From Kitasatospora sp. NBC_00240 (GTDB lineage: Bacteria > Actinomycetota > Actinomycetes > Streptomycetales > Streptomycetaceae), in NCBI RefSeq assembly GCF_026342405.1, contig NZ_JAPEMU010000001.1, forward strand, positions 8,804,001 to 8,868,000: a DNA stretch of 64,000 nt, in the 5' to 3' direction. Positions within the stretch are counted from its first letter, which is position 1, and the number at the start of each line of letters is the position of its first letter. A program made the translations under genes and the position numbers. The notes under the pieces were generated by a model. It was given only the letters and a program-made list of their open reading frames with translations, searched no databases and was not told the origin of the DNA. Positions 1-8,471 of the stretch are shown piece by piece.

Positions 1-384
1 GGACATCGGCAACGTCTCCTCGGGGGTGGTCGCCCAGCGGTGGGCGATACGGACGCGTTGGGTCTCGTCGTCCACCGGCAGGTAGACCATGCGGAAGCGC
101 GCCTCCTCGGCCTCCACCAGCCAGCGGATCGCGGACCGTTCGTCCCGTGACCAGCAGCCGTAGTCCACGACGACGTTGGTGCCCAGTTTGACCGCCTCCA
201 GGGCGAGCCAGAGCATGCGCCCCTCCAGCACGTCGCGCTTCCCGTCCGTCTCCGCCTCGCCGAACAGGGGAATCATCCAGTCGTCGGGCGTCAGACGCAG
301 CGCGCCGTGCTCTGCGGCGAGCTGCCGAGCCCGTGTGGTCTTTCCGGCCCCTGGCAGGCCGACCATCAGGAACAACGTGGTCAC
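1..384 (-). CDS. AAA-type P-loop kinase, partial
   Basis: The visible 128 codons begin at a GTG at 384 and read left off the window. Residues 9-16 are GLPGAGKT, a Walker A loop, followed by a pattern typical of small zeta-toxin-like or nucleoside-kinase-like P-loop phosphotransferases common in Streptomyces (a TPDDW motif, a predicted strand ending NVVVDYGCW, and a later Arg-rich lid region). The substrate cannot be told. The gene starts only 54 bp beyond the stop of the IS5-A transposase and has the same orientation. It could be host DNA flanking the insertion or cargo inside the element, because no left inverted repeat of that element is visible in the window. No convincing ribosome-binding site precedes the GTG. 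Confidence 0.7.
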   Translation of the reverse strand, partial: MTTLFLMVGLPGAGKTTRARQLAAEHGALRLTPDDWMIPLFGEAETDGKRDVLEGRMLWLALEAVKLGTNVVVDYGCWSRDERSAIRWLVEAEEARFRMVYLPVDDETQRVRIAHRWATTPEETLPMS

Positions 385-437
385 CCCCAGATCGTGGCAG
401 GGAAGCGAATCAGGCAGCCACCGTTTTATCCGCCCGA

Positions 438-1319
438 TCACGGGCTGAGCCACAGGCGGAGGGACGCCACGGTGACAGTGCCGTGGAAGACGTAGGCGCG
501 CTTGTCGTAGCGCGTAGCCACGGCGCGGAAGTGCTTGAGCCGGTTGATCATGCGCTCGACCTCGTTGCGGCGCTTGTATCTCTCCTTGTCAAAGCCCGCT
601 GGCCGGCCTCCTCGGCTTCCTCGGCGCCTGCGGTTGGCTCGCTGGTCCTTCGGTTCCGGGATGGTGTGTTTGATCTGGCGTCTGCGTAGGTAACGGCGAT
701 TACGGCGGGAGCTGTACGCCTTATCGCCGCCCAAGTGGTCGGGACGAGTGCGTGGATGGCCACCGCCGAGGCGCCTTACCCGGATGCGTTCGAGGACTGG
801 GATCAGCTGCGGGCTGTCGCCCCACTGACCAGGAGTGATCAGCAGCGACAGAGGGCGGAGACCGCCTTCCCCGGCAAGGTGGATCTTGGAGGTCAGGCCG
901 CCCCGCGAATGGCCGAGTCCTTCGTCGGGGCGATGCTGCCGAGGTGTTGATCTCCGCTTGGGAACTCGCGGTGTCCTGCGCGGAGCTCCGGCAGCGTGCT
1001 GATGGGCTCGGCACGAGGTGGAGTCCACGCTCACCATGCTCCAGTCGATCTTGCCCCGGGCGTCGGCATCGGCCTGGACGGCTTGCACGATCCGATCCCA
1101 GGTGCCGTCCGCCGACCACCGACGGTGACGCTCATAGGCGGTTTCCCAGCTCCCGAACCGGTTCGGCAGATCCCGCCAAGGGACTCCTGTGCGGATCCCG
1201 AACAAGATCCCGTTGATCACTGTTCGGTGGTCACTCCAACGCCCGCCCCGGCCTCCGGACTTCGACAGATGGGGCGCAAGTCGCGCCCACTCGTCATTTG
1301 TCAGATCGCCCCGCCCCAC
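438..1319 (-). CDS. IS5-family transposase A
   Basis: This 293-aa DDE transposase is intact in one frame. It has an N-terminal DUF4096-type domain (DLTNDEWARLAPHL), then the catalytic set: Asp in SVDSTSCRAH, Asp in GGDKAYSS, and Glu in RRNEVERMINRLK. It cuts and rejoins the element ends. The family often uses two overlapping frames with programmed frameshifting, whereas this copy is a single frame. It starts at GTG 1319, 37 bp inside the right inverted repeat. It is a close homologue of the transposase of element B over its full length. It is likely active as far as the protein goes, but the element's left end is not seen. Confidence 0.9.
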   Translation of the reverse strand: MGRGDLTNDEWARLAPHLSKSGGRGGRWSDHRTVINGILFGIRTGVPWRDLPNRFGSWETAYERHRRWSADGTWDRIVQAVQADADARGKIDWSMVSVDSTSCRAHQHAAGAPRRTPRVPKRRSTPRQHRPDEGLGHSRGGLTSKIHLAGEGGLRPLSLLITPGQWGDSPQLIPVLERIRVRRLGGGHPRTRPDHLGGDKAYSSRRNRRYLRRRQIKHTIPEPKDQRANRRRRGSRGGRPAGFDKERYKRRNEVERMINRLKHFRAVATRYDKRAYVFHGTVTVASLRLWLSP

Positions 1320-1375
1320 AAACCGAACAATGACCCTCCCGCGAGGCGACCGTCACATGATCCGCCGGACAGGAC
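438..1375 (-). mobile_element. IS5-family element A (left end not found)
   Basis: The right end is an inverted repeat at 1356-1375 (CATGATCCGCCGGACAGGAC), immediately followed by CTAG at 1376-1379. The same repeat bounds IS5 element B. The transposase fills 438-1319. The expected partner repeat is not seen left of 438, so the left end is either deleted or lies beyond the window, in which case the P-loop kinase would be cargo. The boundary given is the visible part only. Confidence 0.75.
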
Positions 1376-1379
1376 CTAG
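1376..1379. repeat. CTAG target duplication, left copy
   Basis: CTAG here and at 2810-2813 flank the IS701-family element exactly. A third CTAG (4539-4542) lies at the far end of IS5 element B. Removing the IS701 element and one CTAG brings two IS5 ends into head-to-head contact across a single CTAG. Confidence 0.85.
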
Positions 1380-1423
1380 TAGTACTTCGTTAGGTTGATT
1401 TGATCTTGTGGTCGTGGCAGGGC

Positions 1424-2674
1424 ATGCTGCGATCTGTGGATCTTGGTGAGTTGGAGAGGCTTCGCGGTGACCTCGGTGACTTTGTGGCCGAGGTCTTCGC
1501 TTCGTTGGCGCGTAAGGACCAGCGCCGGCAGGGAGATTGCTACCTTCGCGGACTGATGCTGGACGGGCGGCGCAAGTCGATCCAGCCGATGGCGGATCGG
1601 CTGCCGGACGGGAACATGCAGGCCTTGCAGCAGTTCGTCAGCCAGTCGCCGTGGGACCACACGCCGGTGCTGCGACAGATCGCAGGGAAGATGACCGCCG
1701 CCCTCGCGCCCGAGGCGTGGGTGATCGACGACACCTCCTTCCCGAAGGCCGGCGACCAGTCCGTGGCGACCTCGCGGCAGTACTGCGGCGCACTGGGGAA
1801 ACGCTCGCTCTGCCAGGTCGGGGTGAGCGTCCACGCCGTCACCGACAAGGCCTCCAGCCCGTTGTCGTGGCGACTGTTCGTGCCGCCGGAGTGGGACGAC
1901 CGTGATGACGCCCGTCGGCGGCGGACCGGCCTGCCCGCCGAGGTCGGGCATGTCGAGAAGTGGCGGCTCGCGATCGACACGCTGGAGGAGCTGATCACAT
2001 GGGGGCTCGCCCCGCAGGTCGTGGTCGCCGACGCGGGCTACGGCCAGTCCGCCGCCTTCCGCCACGCTCTGCGTTCCAGGGACCTGGACCACATCGTGGC
2101 GGTGCGCGGGGACGAGACCGCGCACCGCCACGACGCGGAGCCGGTGGCGCCCGCCTACAGCGGCGCAGGCCGCAGGACACTGCCCCGCTACCGCACCGAA
2201 TCCGACTCCTTGCGTGAACTCGCGACCCGCGAAGGACGTCGGGCGTTTCGGCAGGTCACCTGGCGCCAGGGCAGCCGCGGGGCGATGCGCTCGCGCTTCC
2301 GCGTCCTGCAGGTGCGGCCCGCGGGCAAGATCCCCCGAACACTCGCCGCCGCCGACGCCGGCGGCAGCGCCGCGTGGGACGGCGTCCTGCCCGCCGAGAC
2401 CCTGCTGGTCGAATGGCCGCCCGGCGAGGCCGCACCCACCGACTACTGGCTGACCAATCTCCCACCCGACACCGCGATCCGCAGGCTCGTGCGCCTGGCC
2501 AAGATCCGCTGGCGGATCGAGCACGACTACCGCGAGATGAAGCACGGCCTGGGCCTGGACCACTTCGAGGGCCGCACCTGGCGCGGCTGGCACCACCACG
2601 TCACCCTCGTCACCGCCGCCCACGCCTTCCTCACCCTCCGGCGCCTCGACCCAAAAGCCGAAACGCCGGCCTGA
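1424..2674 (+). CDS. IS701-family transposase, C-terminus in a second frame
   Basis: This 416-aa DDE transposase starts at ATG 1424. The catalytic acidic residues lie in WVIDDTSFPK, VVADAGYGQ and the RIEHDYREMKHGLGL helix. The frame stops at 2674 after DPKAETPA. The usual IS701 tail (a helix, then CPTCH-type cysteines) is present in the -1 frame from about 2660 and ends at TAA 2797-2799, inside the right inverted repeat. Slipping back one base on AAAA in CCAAAAG would join the two frames and add about 46 residues. This is either programmed frameshifting or a decayed C-terminus. An in-frame TTG further upstream is a less likely start. Confidence 0.9.
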   Translation: MLRSVDLGELERLRGDLGDFVAEVFASLARKDQRRQGDCYLRGLMLDGRRKSIQPMADRLPDGNMQALQQFVSQSPWDHTPVLRQIAGKMTAALAPEAWVIDDTSFPKAGDQSVATSRQYCGALGKRSLCQVGVSVHAVTDKASSPLSWRLFVPPEWDDRDDARRRRTGLPAEVGHVEKWRLAIDTLEELITWGLAPQVVVADAGYGQSAAFRHALRSRDLDHIVAVRGDETAHRHDAEPVAPAYSGAGRRTLPRYRTESDSLRELATREGRRAFRQVTWRQGSRGAMRSRFRVLQVRPAGKIPRTLAAADAGGSAAWDGVLPAETLLVEWPPGEAAPTDYWLTNLPPDTAIRRLVRLAKIRWRIEHDYREMKHGLGLDHFEGRTWRGWHHHVTLVTAAHAFLTLRRLDPKAETPA

Positions 2675-2799
2675 CCTTCTACCGAGTCCTCGACGCCATC
2701 CAGGACCTCATACGGGCCTGGACCGGCGAATGCCCCACCTGCCACCGCGAGTTACCCCATGCACGCCAGGCAGGACGCACCCAACCACTTCAGACTTAA
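2660..2799 (+). pseudogene. Out-of-frame C-terminal tail of the IS701 transposase
   Basis: In the -1 frame the sequence reads NAGLTFYRVLDAIQ followed by a GECPTCHRELPH segment. This is the zinc-ribbon-like tail normally fused to the end of IS701 transposases. It has no start of its own and can only be made by frameshifting at about 2660. It is annotated so that the tail is not lost. Confidence 0.6.
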
Positions 2800-2809
2800 C
2801 GAAGTACTA

Positions 2810-2813
2810 CTAG
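2810..2813. repeat. CTAG target duplication, right copy
   Basis: This is the right-hand partner of 1376-1379 flanking the IS701-family element. It also abuts the left inverted repeat of IS5 element B at 2814. Confidence 0.85.
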
Positions 2814-2855
2814 GGGCTGTCCGGCGGATCTTGACAGGCCACACCGCAGTACGCT

Positions 2856-3605
2856 GTGGCGGTGCTGCTCCCCACCGTCCCGCGCACCCGACTGCGTTCC
2901 GCCGATCAGCCGGCTATCGACACGCCATTCGGCCCGCTGACCTTCACCACGACCATCGGGAACACCGGCCTTCCCCTGCAGCCCGATGAGCTGTTCGAAC
3001 TGTCGAGGGGGCGCACGGTTGCCCGCTGGGTCCTTCCTGTGGCCCATGTCGAGCTGCTGCTGACCCCGTACGATCCCGAGCTCGACCCCGGGCACTGGGG
3101 GCCGCTGATCGACTGCCGTGCGGCGGTCTGGCGGATCGACGTCCTGGCGCCGATCGAGCGGGTGCGGTTCTCGGCGGAGCTGCCGGCGCGGCTTCCGGAG
3201 GGTGCCGACGCGGGCTGGGACGGCGGGCAGGCACTGGCCGCGATCACGGTGGAGGACGACAACATCCGGCTCACCGTCGGCGGTAACGACGAGGAGGCGA
3301 TCTGCTGTGCGGCCGCCGAAGGCGAGGTACCCCGGTGGTGGGCCGCGCTGAGCGGGGAGGTGTACGACCGTTCGTTCAGCACTTGGGGCGTGGACTTCGG
3401 CCACAACCACGGCATGTCCTGGACGCTCCCCCCGCTGGAGACAGGCGACCACTGTGAACTCCCGGTGGTGGCCGCCTGGGCCCCGGCCGAAGCCGCGCAG
3501 GAGAGCGCGAACACCTGGTACGCCGTCATGCCGTCACCAACGGTGCTGCTGCGCCAGGTCACTGCCGAGCTGGCGAAGCCGGCTGACGCTCCGGACGCGG
3601 GCTGA
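2856..3605 (+). CDS. Unknown protein carried inside IS5 element B
   Basis: This 249-aa acidic, apparently soluble protein starts at GTG 2856, only 23 bp inside the inverted repeat, and ends head-on against the transposase stop (3606). I do not recognise the family. It has two Trp-rich patches (GEVPRWWAALSGEVYD and a WGVDFGHNHGMSWTLPP segment) and no signal peptide or membrane segment. TTGACA at 2831-2836 resembles a -35 box, but no well-spaced -10 was found. Because it lies wholly between matching inverted repeats, its best-supported role is cargo moved with the element. No host-benefit or toxin function can be inferred. Confidence 0.7.
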   Translation: MAVLLPTVPRTRLRSADQPAIDTPFGPLTFTTTIGNTGLPLQPDELFELSRGRTVARWVLPVAHVELLLTPYDPELDPGHWGPLIDCRAAVWRIDVLAPIERVRFSAELPARLPEGADAGWDGGQALAAITVEDDNIRLTVGGNDEEAICCAAAEGEVPRWWAALSGEVYDRSFSTWGVDFGHNHGMSWTLPPLETGDHCELPVVAAWAPAEAAQESANTWYAVMPSPTVLLRQVTAELAKPADAPDAG

Positions 3606-4487
3606 TCAGGCTCTGAGCCAGAGACGTATCGACGCGACGGTGACGGTGCCGTGGAAGACGTAGCCGCGCTTGTCATACCGCGTCGCAACGGCCCGTGAGT
3701 GCTTGAGTCGGTTGATCGTCCGCTCGACCTCGTTCCGCCGCTTGTACATCTCCTTGTCGAAGCCGACGGGTCGGCCTCCTTTGCTGCCGCGGCGCCGACG
3801 ATTGGCCCGCTGGTCCTTCGGCTCCGGGATGGTGTGCTTAATCTGGCGTCTACGCAGGTAGCAGCGATTGCGGCGGGAGCTGTACGCCTTATCGCCGCCG
3901 AGGTGGTCGGGGCGGGTGCGCGGATGGCCGCCGCCGGGGCGCTTGACCCTGATGCGTTCTAGGACCGGGATCAGCTGCGGGCTGTCGCCCCACTGCCCGG
4001 GCGTGATCATCATGGCCAGTGGACGGCGGCCGCCTTCCCCGGCAAGGTGGATCTTGGAGGTCAGGCCGCCACGGGACCGGCCGATTCCCTCGTCGGGGCG
4101 GTGCTGCCGGGGCGTTGATCTCCGCTTCGGCATACGGGGTGTTCTGCGCGGTGCACCGGCAGCGTGCTGGTGGGCCCGGCACGAGGTGGAGTCCACGCTC
4201 ACCATGCTCCAGTCGATGCCCCCCTGGGAGTCGGCCTCGGCCTGGACGCCCTGGAGGATCCTTTCCCAGGTGCCGTCCGCCGACCACCGGCGGTGGCGCT
4301 CGTACACGGTTTTCCAGCTCCCGAACCGCTCCGGCAGGTCCCGCCACGGGACGCCCGTGCGGACCCGGAACAGGATCCCGTTGATCACCATCCGGTGATC
4401 AGTCCACCGTCCACCGCGACGCCCGGTCTTCGGCAGATGTGGTGCCAGTTGCACCCACTCGTCGTTCGTCAGATCGCCCCGCCCCAC
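3606..4487 (-). CDS. IS5-family transposase B
   Basis: This 293-aa protein is co-linear with transposase A over its full length, with the same DDE residues (SVDSTSCRAH, GGDKAYSS, RRNEVERTINRLK). The GTG at 4487 was chosen because it aligns with the start of copy A. A GTG three codons upstream is also open. The two copies diverge right after their stop codons, so the material to the left of each transposase differs between the elements. This one is bounded by two inverted repeats and is the more likely of the two to be mobile. Confidence 0.9.
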   Translation of the reverse strand: MGRGDLTNDEWVQLAPHLPKTGRRGGRWTDHRMVINGILFRVRTGVPWRDLPERFGSWKTVYERHRRWSADGTWERILQGVQAEADSQGGIDWSMVSVDSTSCRAHQHAAGAPRRTPRMPKRRSTPRQHRPDEGIGRSRGGLTSKIHLAGEGGRRPLAMMITPGQWGDSPQLIPVLERIRVKRPGGGHPRTRPDHLGGDKAYSSRRNRCYLRRRQIKHTIPEPKDQRANRRRRGSKGGRPVGFDKEMYKRRNEVERTINRLKHSRAVATRYDKRGYVFHGTVTVASIRLWLRA

Positions 4488-4578
4488 GACCAACACAATG
4501 GGCCACGCGAGGCGATCACATGATCCGCCGGACAGAACCTAGGGGTGCCGATCCGTCACCCGCTTCCGGCCGCAGGGG

Positions 4579-7113
4579 TCAGACCCTGGTCCAGTGCCGG
4601 CTGTCGTCGCCGGTGCAGGCGCCCAGCTCCAGCGGGGCGCCGTCGTCCCTGCGGGCGCCCGCCACGCCGAGGCAGAGCCCCGACCGGGCGCCGACGATCG
4701 TGCCGTCGCCGTTCAGGGCCCACCGCTGGTCGACGCCGCCGTCGCAAGGCCCGAGGACGATCGGCGTACCGGGTGCGGTGCCGCGGCCGGCCGGTACCAG
4801 GCACTTGCCGTAGAGGGTGAGGGCGGCTCCGGGGGCGAGGGTGACCCGCTGGTTGGCGCCGCCGTTGCAGGTCCACAGCTGGAGCGGGGTGCCGTCCGCG
4901 CTGCCGAGCGCCGTGGCGTCCACGCACCGGTCCGATCCGACCCCGACCAGCGTGGAGGTGTCCCCGGCCCCGCTGCCCGTGACGGCCAGGTTGTCGAACT
5001 GCGCCGGCTGGTAGCCGGTGGTGCCGAGGCCCGCCAGACCGACGGAGTACGTGGCGTCGGTGACGGTGCCGAGCACGGCGCCGTCCAGGGTGGCGGTGAT
5101 CGTACTGCCCCGGAAGCCCAGGCCGACGGTGTGCCAGGCCGTGCTGCCGGGAGGGGTGGTGGTGCCGCTGAGCAGGGTGGTCACCGACTCGGCGTCGGTG
5201 GCGCTGTTGCGGGTGACGGACCAGGCTCCGCCGTCCGAGAGCCGCAGGTAGTACCCGGCCTGGTGTCCCGGGGCACCCTTGGACTGCCGGGTCGCGCGGC
5301 CCAGCAGTTCGACGCCGCCGGCGGGGGGCAGGAGGGCGTCCAGGCTGACGGTGTAGTCGCCCCAGCCGGGGTCGCCGAGCAGGGCGAACGGTTCGCAGTC
5401 GGCCCGGGACCACTCGATCGGCCGGACGGGCGCGGCCTGTCGCAGGCAGGTGCCCGGGCGTCCGCCGGCGCACGGCGCGGTCTCGAAGGCGCCCTGCATG
5501 TCGGACAGGTAGCGGGCCTCCCGGCCGGCGGGGTAGCGCTCGAAGTCGTCGGTGTAGGGCAGCGGCAGGGGGTGCCTGGCCGGTACGGGGGCGGGCGTGC
5601 CCAGGGGGCCTGGTTCGGTGTTGGTGAGGGTGTAGGCGTGGCCGGGCTGCAGGGTCAGGGAGAAGGCTCCGGCGACGGGGGACAGGTCGGGCTGCCGGGT
5701 CATCCACTGCACGGGATCGGTCGAGTCGAGCTTGCTGGCCCAGACGTGCACCGTGGCGTCGGGCAGGCCGCCGCGGATCCGGAACGAGGCGCTGCGGGCG
5801 GCGGTGGCGGTGGTCGTCTCGACGACGGTCGTCCAGGCGCTGCCGTCGGGGGACTTCAACGAGACGTGGCTGCCGGCCGCCCGGTCGCCGCCGAGGTACC
5901 CGCTGCCGGTGTCCAGGTACTGCCAGCCGGCCCGGGTGAAGCGGGTGGTGTGCGCGGTGGCCCAGAGGTTGCGCCCGACGGTGTAGTTGCCCGACCAGGG
6001 CTGATTGGCCAGCAGGAGCCCGTCGGTGGAGAAAGGCAGGCTCTGGTGGACGGCGGCGACCAGCGGCCAGTTGATGTACGAGGTCATCCGGGCGTCGAGG
6101 TAGGCGCGGTTCGTCCCGCGGATCAGCGCGACACCGTCCTGATGGTCGTGCGACCCGCTCTCGCTCGCCCAGATCTGCTTCCCGCTGTCCAAAGCATGGC
6201 CGTTCGGCGGCCGGCAGTCGGTCTGGGCGGTCAGGTACCCGCAGGGGTAGTGGATGCCGATGACGTCGACGGCCGCGGCGAAGGCGGGGTCGTCGGCCAT
6301 CTCGTCGGCCACCGTCCAGTCGGCGCCGCCGTCGTCGGCCCCGACGATCCGGGTGGGCAGGCCGTGTGCGGCGAGGGCGGCGTGGAACTCCCGGTACCAG
6401 GCCCGGTCGACGTCCTGGTGCTCGTTCCAGCCGCCGACGAAGTCGATGGTCAGGCCGTGGTCGCTGCGGGCGTGCTCGATCCACCGGATGTAGTAGTCGA
6501 TCATCGCGGTGGACCAGAACGAGTCGATCCAGCCGGGTGCGCCCCAGGCGAGGGCGTAGATCCTGATGTCGGGGTTGCGGGCCTTGGCCTGTTCCATCAG
6601 CCACCACTCGTAGCCGCGGTTCCAGTCGGTGTCGGTGGCGGTGTGCTCGGCACTGGGCTCGGCGCCGTCGGTGGAGTTGGTGTCCCCGCCCACCTCGACC
6701 TTGAGGATCTGCAGGCTCGCGCCGTAACCGGGTTTGAAGAGGAGGTCCAGGATCTCGGAGCGCTGCGGCTCCGGGTAGTCGTACAGCAGCCGGCTGTTGC
6801 CGCCGCCGCCGCTGGCCGCGCCGATGCCGTCGAGGACCCGGCCGCCGGAGGCGCCGTCGACGGTGATCGTCCCGGTGGCCGCCGCCGGGAGGGGGACGGC
6901 GGCCGCGGCCGCGGGCCTCGCGGCGATGGGCGGTACGGCGGTGGCGGCCGGGGTGACGGCCAGCGCGAGCGCGGCGGCCAGGCCGGCGGCGCGCAGGCGG
7001 TGGAGCGTCCGCCGTCCGGGGCCTGCCGGGGGAGGGGTGCGGCGGCGGGCCGGGGGAGCGGCGCCGCCCGGGCCGGTGGGCGATTCCTGGGGTGCGGGCG
7101 CAGGGGCGGGCAA
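4579..7113 (-). CDS. Secreted GH59 galactosylceramidase-like glycosidase with ricin-type lectin domain
   Basis: This 844-aa exported beta-galactosidase resembles galactocerebrosidases. A TTG start at 7113 is preceded by AGGGAG with 6-nt spacing. After a basic N-terminus the signal peptide spans roughly 38-62. The (beta/alpha)8 domain covers about 80-430, with the acid/base Glu231 in GGWNEHQ and the likely nucleophile Glu318 in IWASESG, both typical of GH59. Middle beta-sandwich domains follow (about 440-700). The last 130 residues form a ricin-B type trefoil with repeated Q-x-W-like motifs (QLWTCNG, QRWALNGDG), which should bind galactosides. The natural substrate in soil is unknown; plant or fungal glycolipids or galactans are possible. 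It is divergent from the polyprenyl synthase gene. Confidence 0.88.
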   Translation of the reverse strand: MPAPAPAPQESPTGPGGAAPPARRRTPPPAGPGRRTLHRLRAAGLAAALALAVTPAATAVPPIAARPAAAAAVPLPAAATGTITVDGASGGRVLDGIGAASGGGGNSRLLYDYPEPQRSEILDLLFKPGYGASLQILKVEVGGDTNSTDGAEPSAEHTATDTDWNRGYEWWLMEQAKARNPDIRIYALAWGAPGWIDSFWSTAMIDYYIRWIEHARSDHGLTIDFVGGWNEHQDVDRAWYREFHAALAAHGLPTRIVGADDGGADWTVADEMADDPAFAAAVDVIGIHYPCGYLTAQTDCRPPNGHALDSGKQIWASESGSHDHQDGVALIRGTNRAYLDARMTSYINWPLVAAVHQSLPFSTDGLLLANQPWSGNYTVGRNLWATAHTTRFTRAGWQYLDTGSGYLGGDRAAGSHVSLKSPDGSAWTTVVETTTATAARSASFRIRGGLPDATVHVWASKLDSTDPVQWMTRQPDLSPVAGAFSLTLQPGHAYTLTNTEPGPLGTPAPVPARHPLPLPYTDDFERYPAGREARYLSDMQGAFETAPCAGGRPGTCLRQAAPVRPIEWSRADCEPFALLGDPGWGDYTVSLDALLPPAGGVELLGRATRQSKGAPGHQAGYYLRLSDGGAWSVTRNSATDAESVTTLLSGTTTPPGSTAWHTVGLGFRGSTITATLDGAVLGTVTDATYSVGLAGLGTTGYQPAQFDNLAVTGSGAGDTSTLVGVGSDRCVDATALGSADGTPLQLWTCNGGANQRVTLAPGAALTLYGKCLVPAGRGTAPGTPIVLGPCDGGVDQRWALNGDGTIVGARSGLCLGVAGARRDDGAPLELGACTGDDSRHWTRV

Positions 7114-7407
7114 GGCTGACTCCCTTGGTGTTCAGGTGACATGACGTGCCGTGATGACACCTCCGAGGCAGCGGCCGCCCCCCCGGCGCCGGTCGCCCGG
7201 GCACAGGCCGCACGGCTGCGGCCGTGTCCGGCACCGGCCGTACCGACCCGGGGCCGGGCCGCAGGACCCGTCCTACCCGTCCGTCATACCGGCTTGCCCG
7301 CGCGCGGGCCGGTGACGCGCCGTGAGCACTCGCCCTACCGGGTGAGTCGAGGCATGGAACCGGCCCCGGACCGGGAACGAGTCCCGCCAAACCGACGGAG
7401 GCCGCAA

Positions 7408-8430
7408 TTGCAGACCGTACGCACCTCGGAGCGGATCACCGAAGCGGTGACCGCCTACCTGGAACCCGCCCTGCGCGAGGCCACGGCCGGGCTCAGCCAG
7501 CCGGTCAGGCGGATGGCCGAGTACCACTTCGGGTGGATCGACGCCGACGGGCAGCCCTCGGTGCCCGTCGGCTTCCGGCGCCGGCCCGCGCTGGTCGCCC
7601 TGCTCTGCGCGGGCAGCACCGGCGAGGCCTGGGACGCGGTGCGCAGCGCCGCCGTGGCGGGCACCCTGATGTCCGCGGCCGGCACCGTCCACGACGACAT
7701 CGGTGACCAGGAGATGATCCGCAAGGGGCGGCCGACCCTGTGGACGGTCTTCGGCGTGCCCGCCGCCGTCCAGGTCGGGGTGGCGCTGCACTGCCTGGCC
7801 TTCGAGCTGCTGGCTGCGGACGCCACCCCGGCCTCCTGCGAGCTGGGCCGCCAGGCGGCCTTCGCGATCCGCGAGTGCTGCTCCGGGCAGATCCGGGACC
7901 TGGACTCCGAGGGCAGCTCGCGGGCCGACCTGCAGGGCGCGCTGGATCTGCTGGAGAGCACGATCGCGCTGCCCACGGCCGGTGTCGCGATGGTCGGCGC
8001 GGTGGTGCGCGGGGCGCCGGAGGCGGAGGTCGAGGCGGCGAAGCTGTTCGGCTACCACGCCGGTATGGCGATGGCGTTCTTCGACGACTGGGAGGGGGTC
8101 TGGAGCAGCTCGCGCGACCGACTGGAGGATCCGCTGGCCGACCTTCGCCGGCGCAAGACCCGGGCCTTCGTCGCGGTGGCCCTGCGGAGCGAGGGCCCGG
8201 CCCGCGACCGGCTCGCGGCCTTCTACGACGACACCGCGGACCCGTCCCTGGCGGAGCTGGAGCAGGTGGCCGCGCTGATCGAGGAGTGCGGTGGCCGCGC
8301 CTGGCTGGAGGAGCGGATCAGGGAGCACGTCCGGCTGGCCGCCCGCGCGCTGCCCGGCGCGGTGCCCGACCCGGTCGCCCGGGCCGAACTCGCGGCCTTC
8401 GTGCACATGATCACCGACGAGCTGCCGTAG
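7408..8430 (+). CDS. Polyprenyl (FPP/GGPP-type) synthase-like protein
   Basis: This 340-aa all-alpha isoprenyl diphosphate synthase homologue has its first aspartate motif intact (D96-D-I-G-D100), followed by the family's KGRPTLW. The second motif reads FFDDWEGVW, so the final Asp of DDxxD is Gly. This is common in divergent chain-elongating or terpene-cluster paralogues and could change product length or metal use. The TTG at 7408 is chosen because GGAGG lies 6 nt upstream; an ATG at 7354 is in frame but has a poor ribosome site. No terpene cyclase or phytoene synthase is adjacent, so the pathway is unknown. Confidence 0.85.
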   Translation: MQTVRTSERITEAVTAYLEPALREATAGLSQPVRRMAEYHFGWIDADGQPSVPVGFRRRPALVALLCAGSTGEAWDAVRSAAVAGTLMSAAGTVHDDIGDQEMIRKGRPTLWTVFGVPAAVQVGVALHCLAFELLAADATPASCELGRQAAFAIRECCSGQIRDLDSEGSSRADLQGALDLLESTIALPTAGVAMVGAVVRGAPEAEVEAAKLFGYHAGMAMAFFDDWEGVWSSSRDRLEDPLADLRRRKTRAFVAVALRSEGPARDRLAAFYDDTADPSLAELEQVAALIEECGGRAWLEERIREHVRLAARALPGAVPDPVARAELAAFVHMITDELP

Positions 8431-8471
8431 CGGGTGGCCGGCCCGTGGCCCGGCCCGGTGGCCCGGGGCAG

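Larger units (their letters stand above)
1380..2809 (+). mobile_element. IS701-family insertion sequence
   Basis: This is a complete 1430-bp element. The left end reads TAGTACTTCGTTAGGTTG from 1380. The reverse complement of the right end (from 2809) reads TAGTACTTCGTTAAGTCT, so the terminal repeats match over the first 13 bases. The target duplication is CTAG, as expected for this family. It carries one transposase gene on the plus strand. It landed exactly in the CTAG between two IS5-family ends, so it is the youngest insertion of the three. Confidence 0.93.
2814..4538. mobile_element. IS5-family element B with a passenger gene
   Basis: The left repeat at 2814-2833 is GGGCTGTCCGGCGGATCTTG. 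The reverse complement of the right repeat at 4519-4538 is GTTCTGTCCGGCGGATCATG, giving 17 of 20 matches. CTAG flanks both sides (2810-2813 and 4539-4542). At 1725 bp it is long for this family because a 249-aa gene of no transposition type occupies the left half, convergent with the transposase. It may be a cargo-carrying (transporter-type) insertion sequence. Alternatively, two elements once bracketed host DNA and the left one lost its transposase. Confidence 0.7.

Noticed and set aside
4594..7119. Plus-strand 841-codon frame opposite the GH59 gene
   Set aside because: No recognisable motifs and antisense-type composition. The minus-strand product has GH59 catalytic residues and a ricin-type domain.
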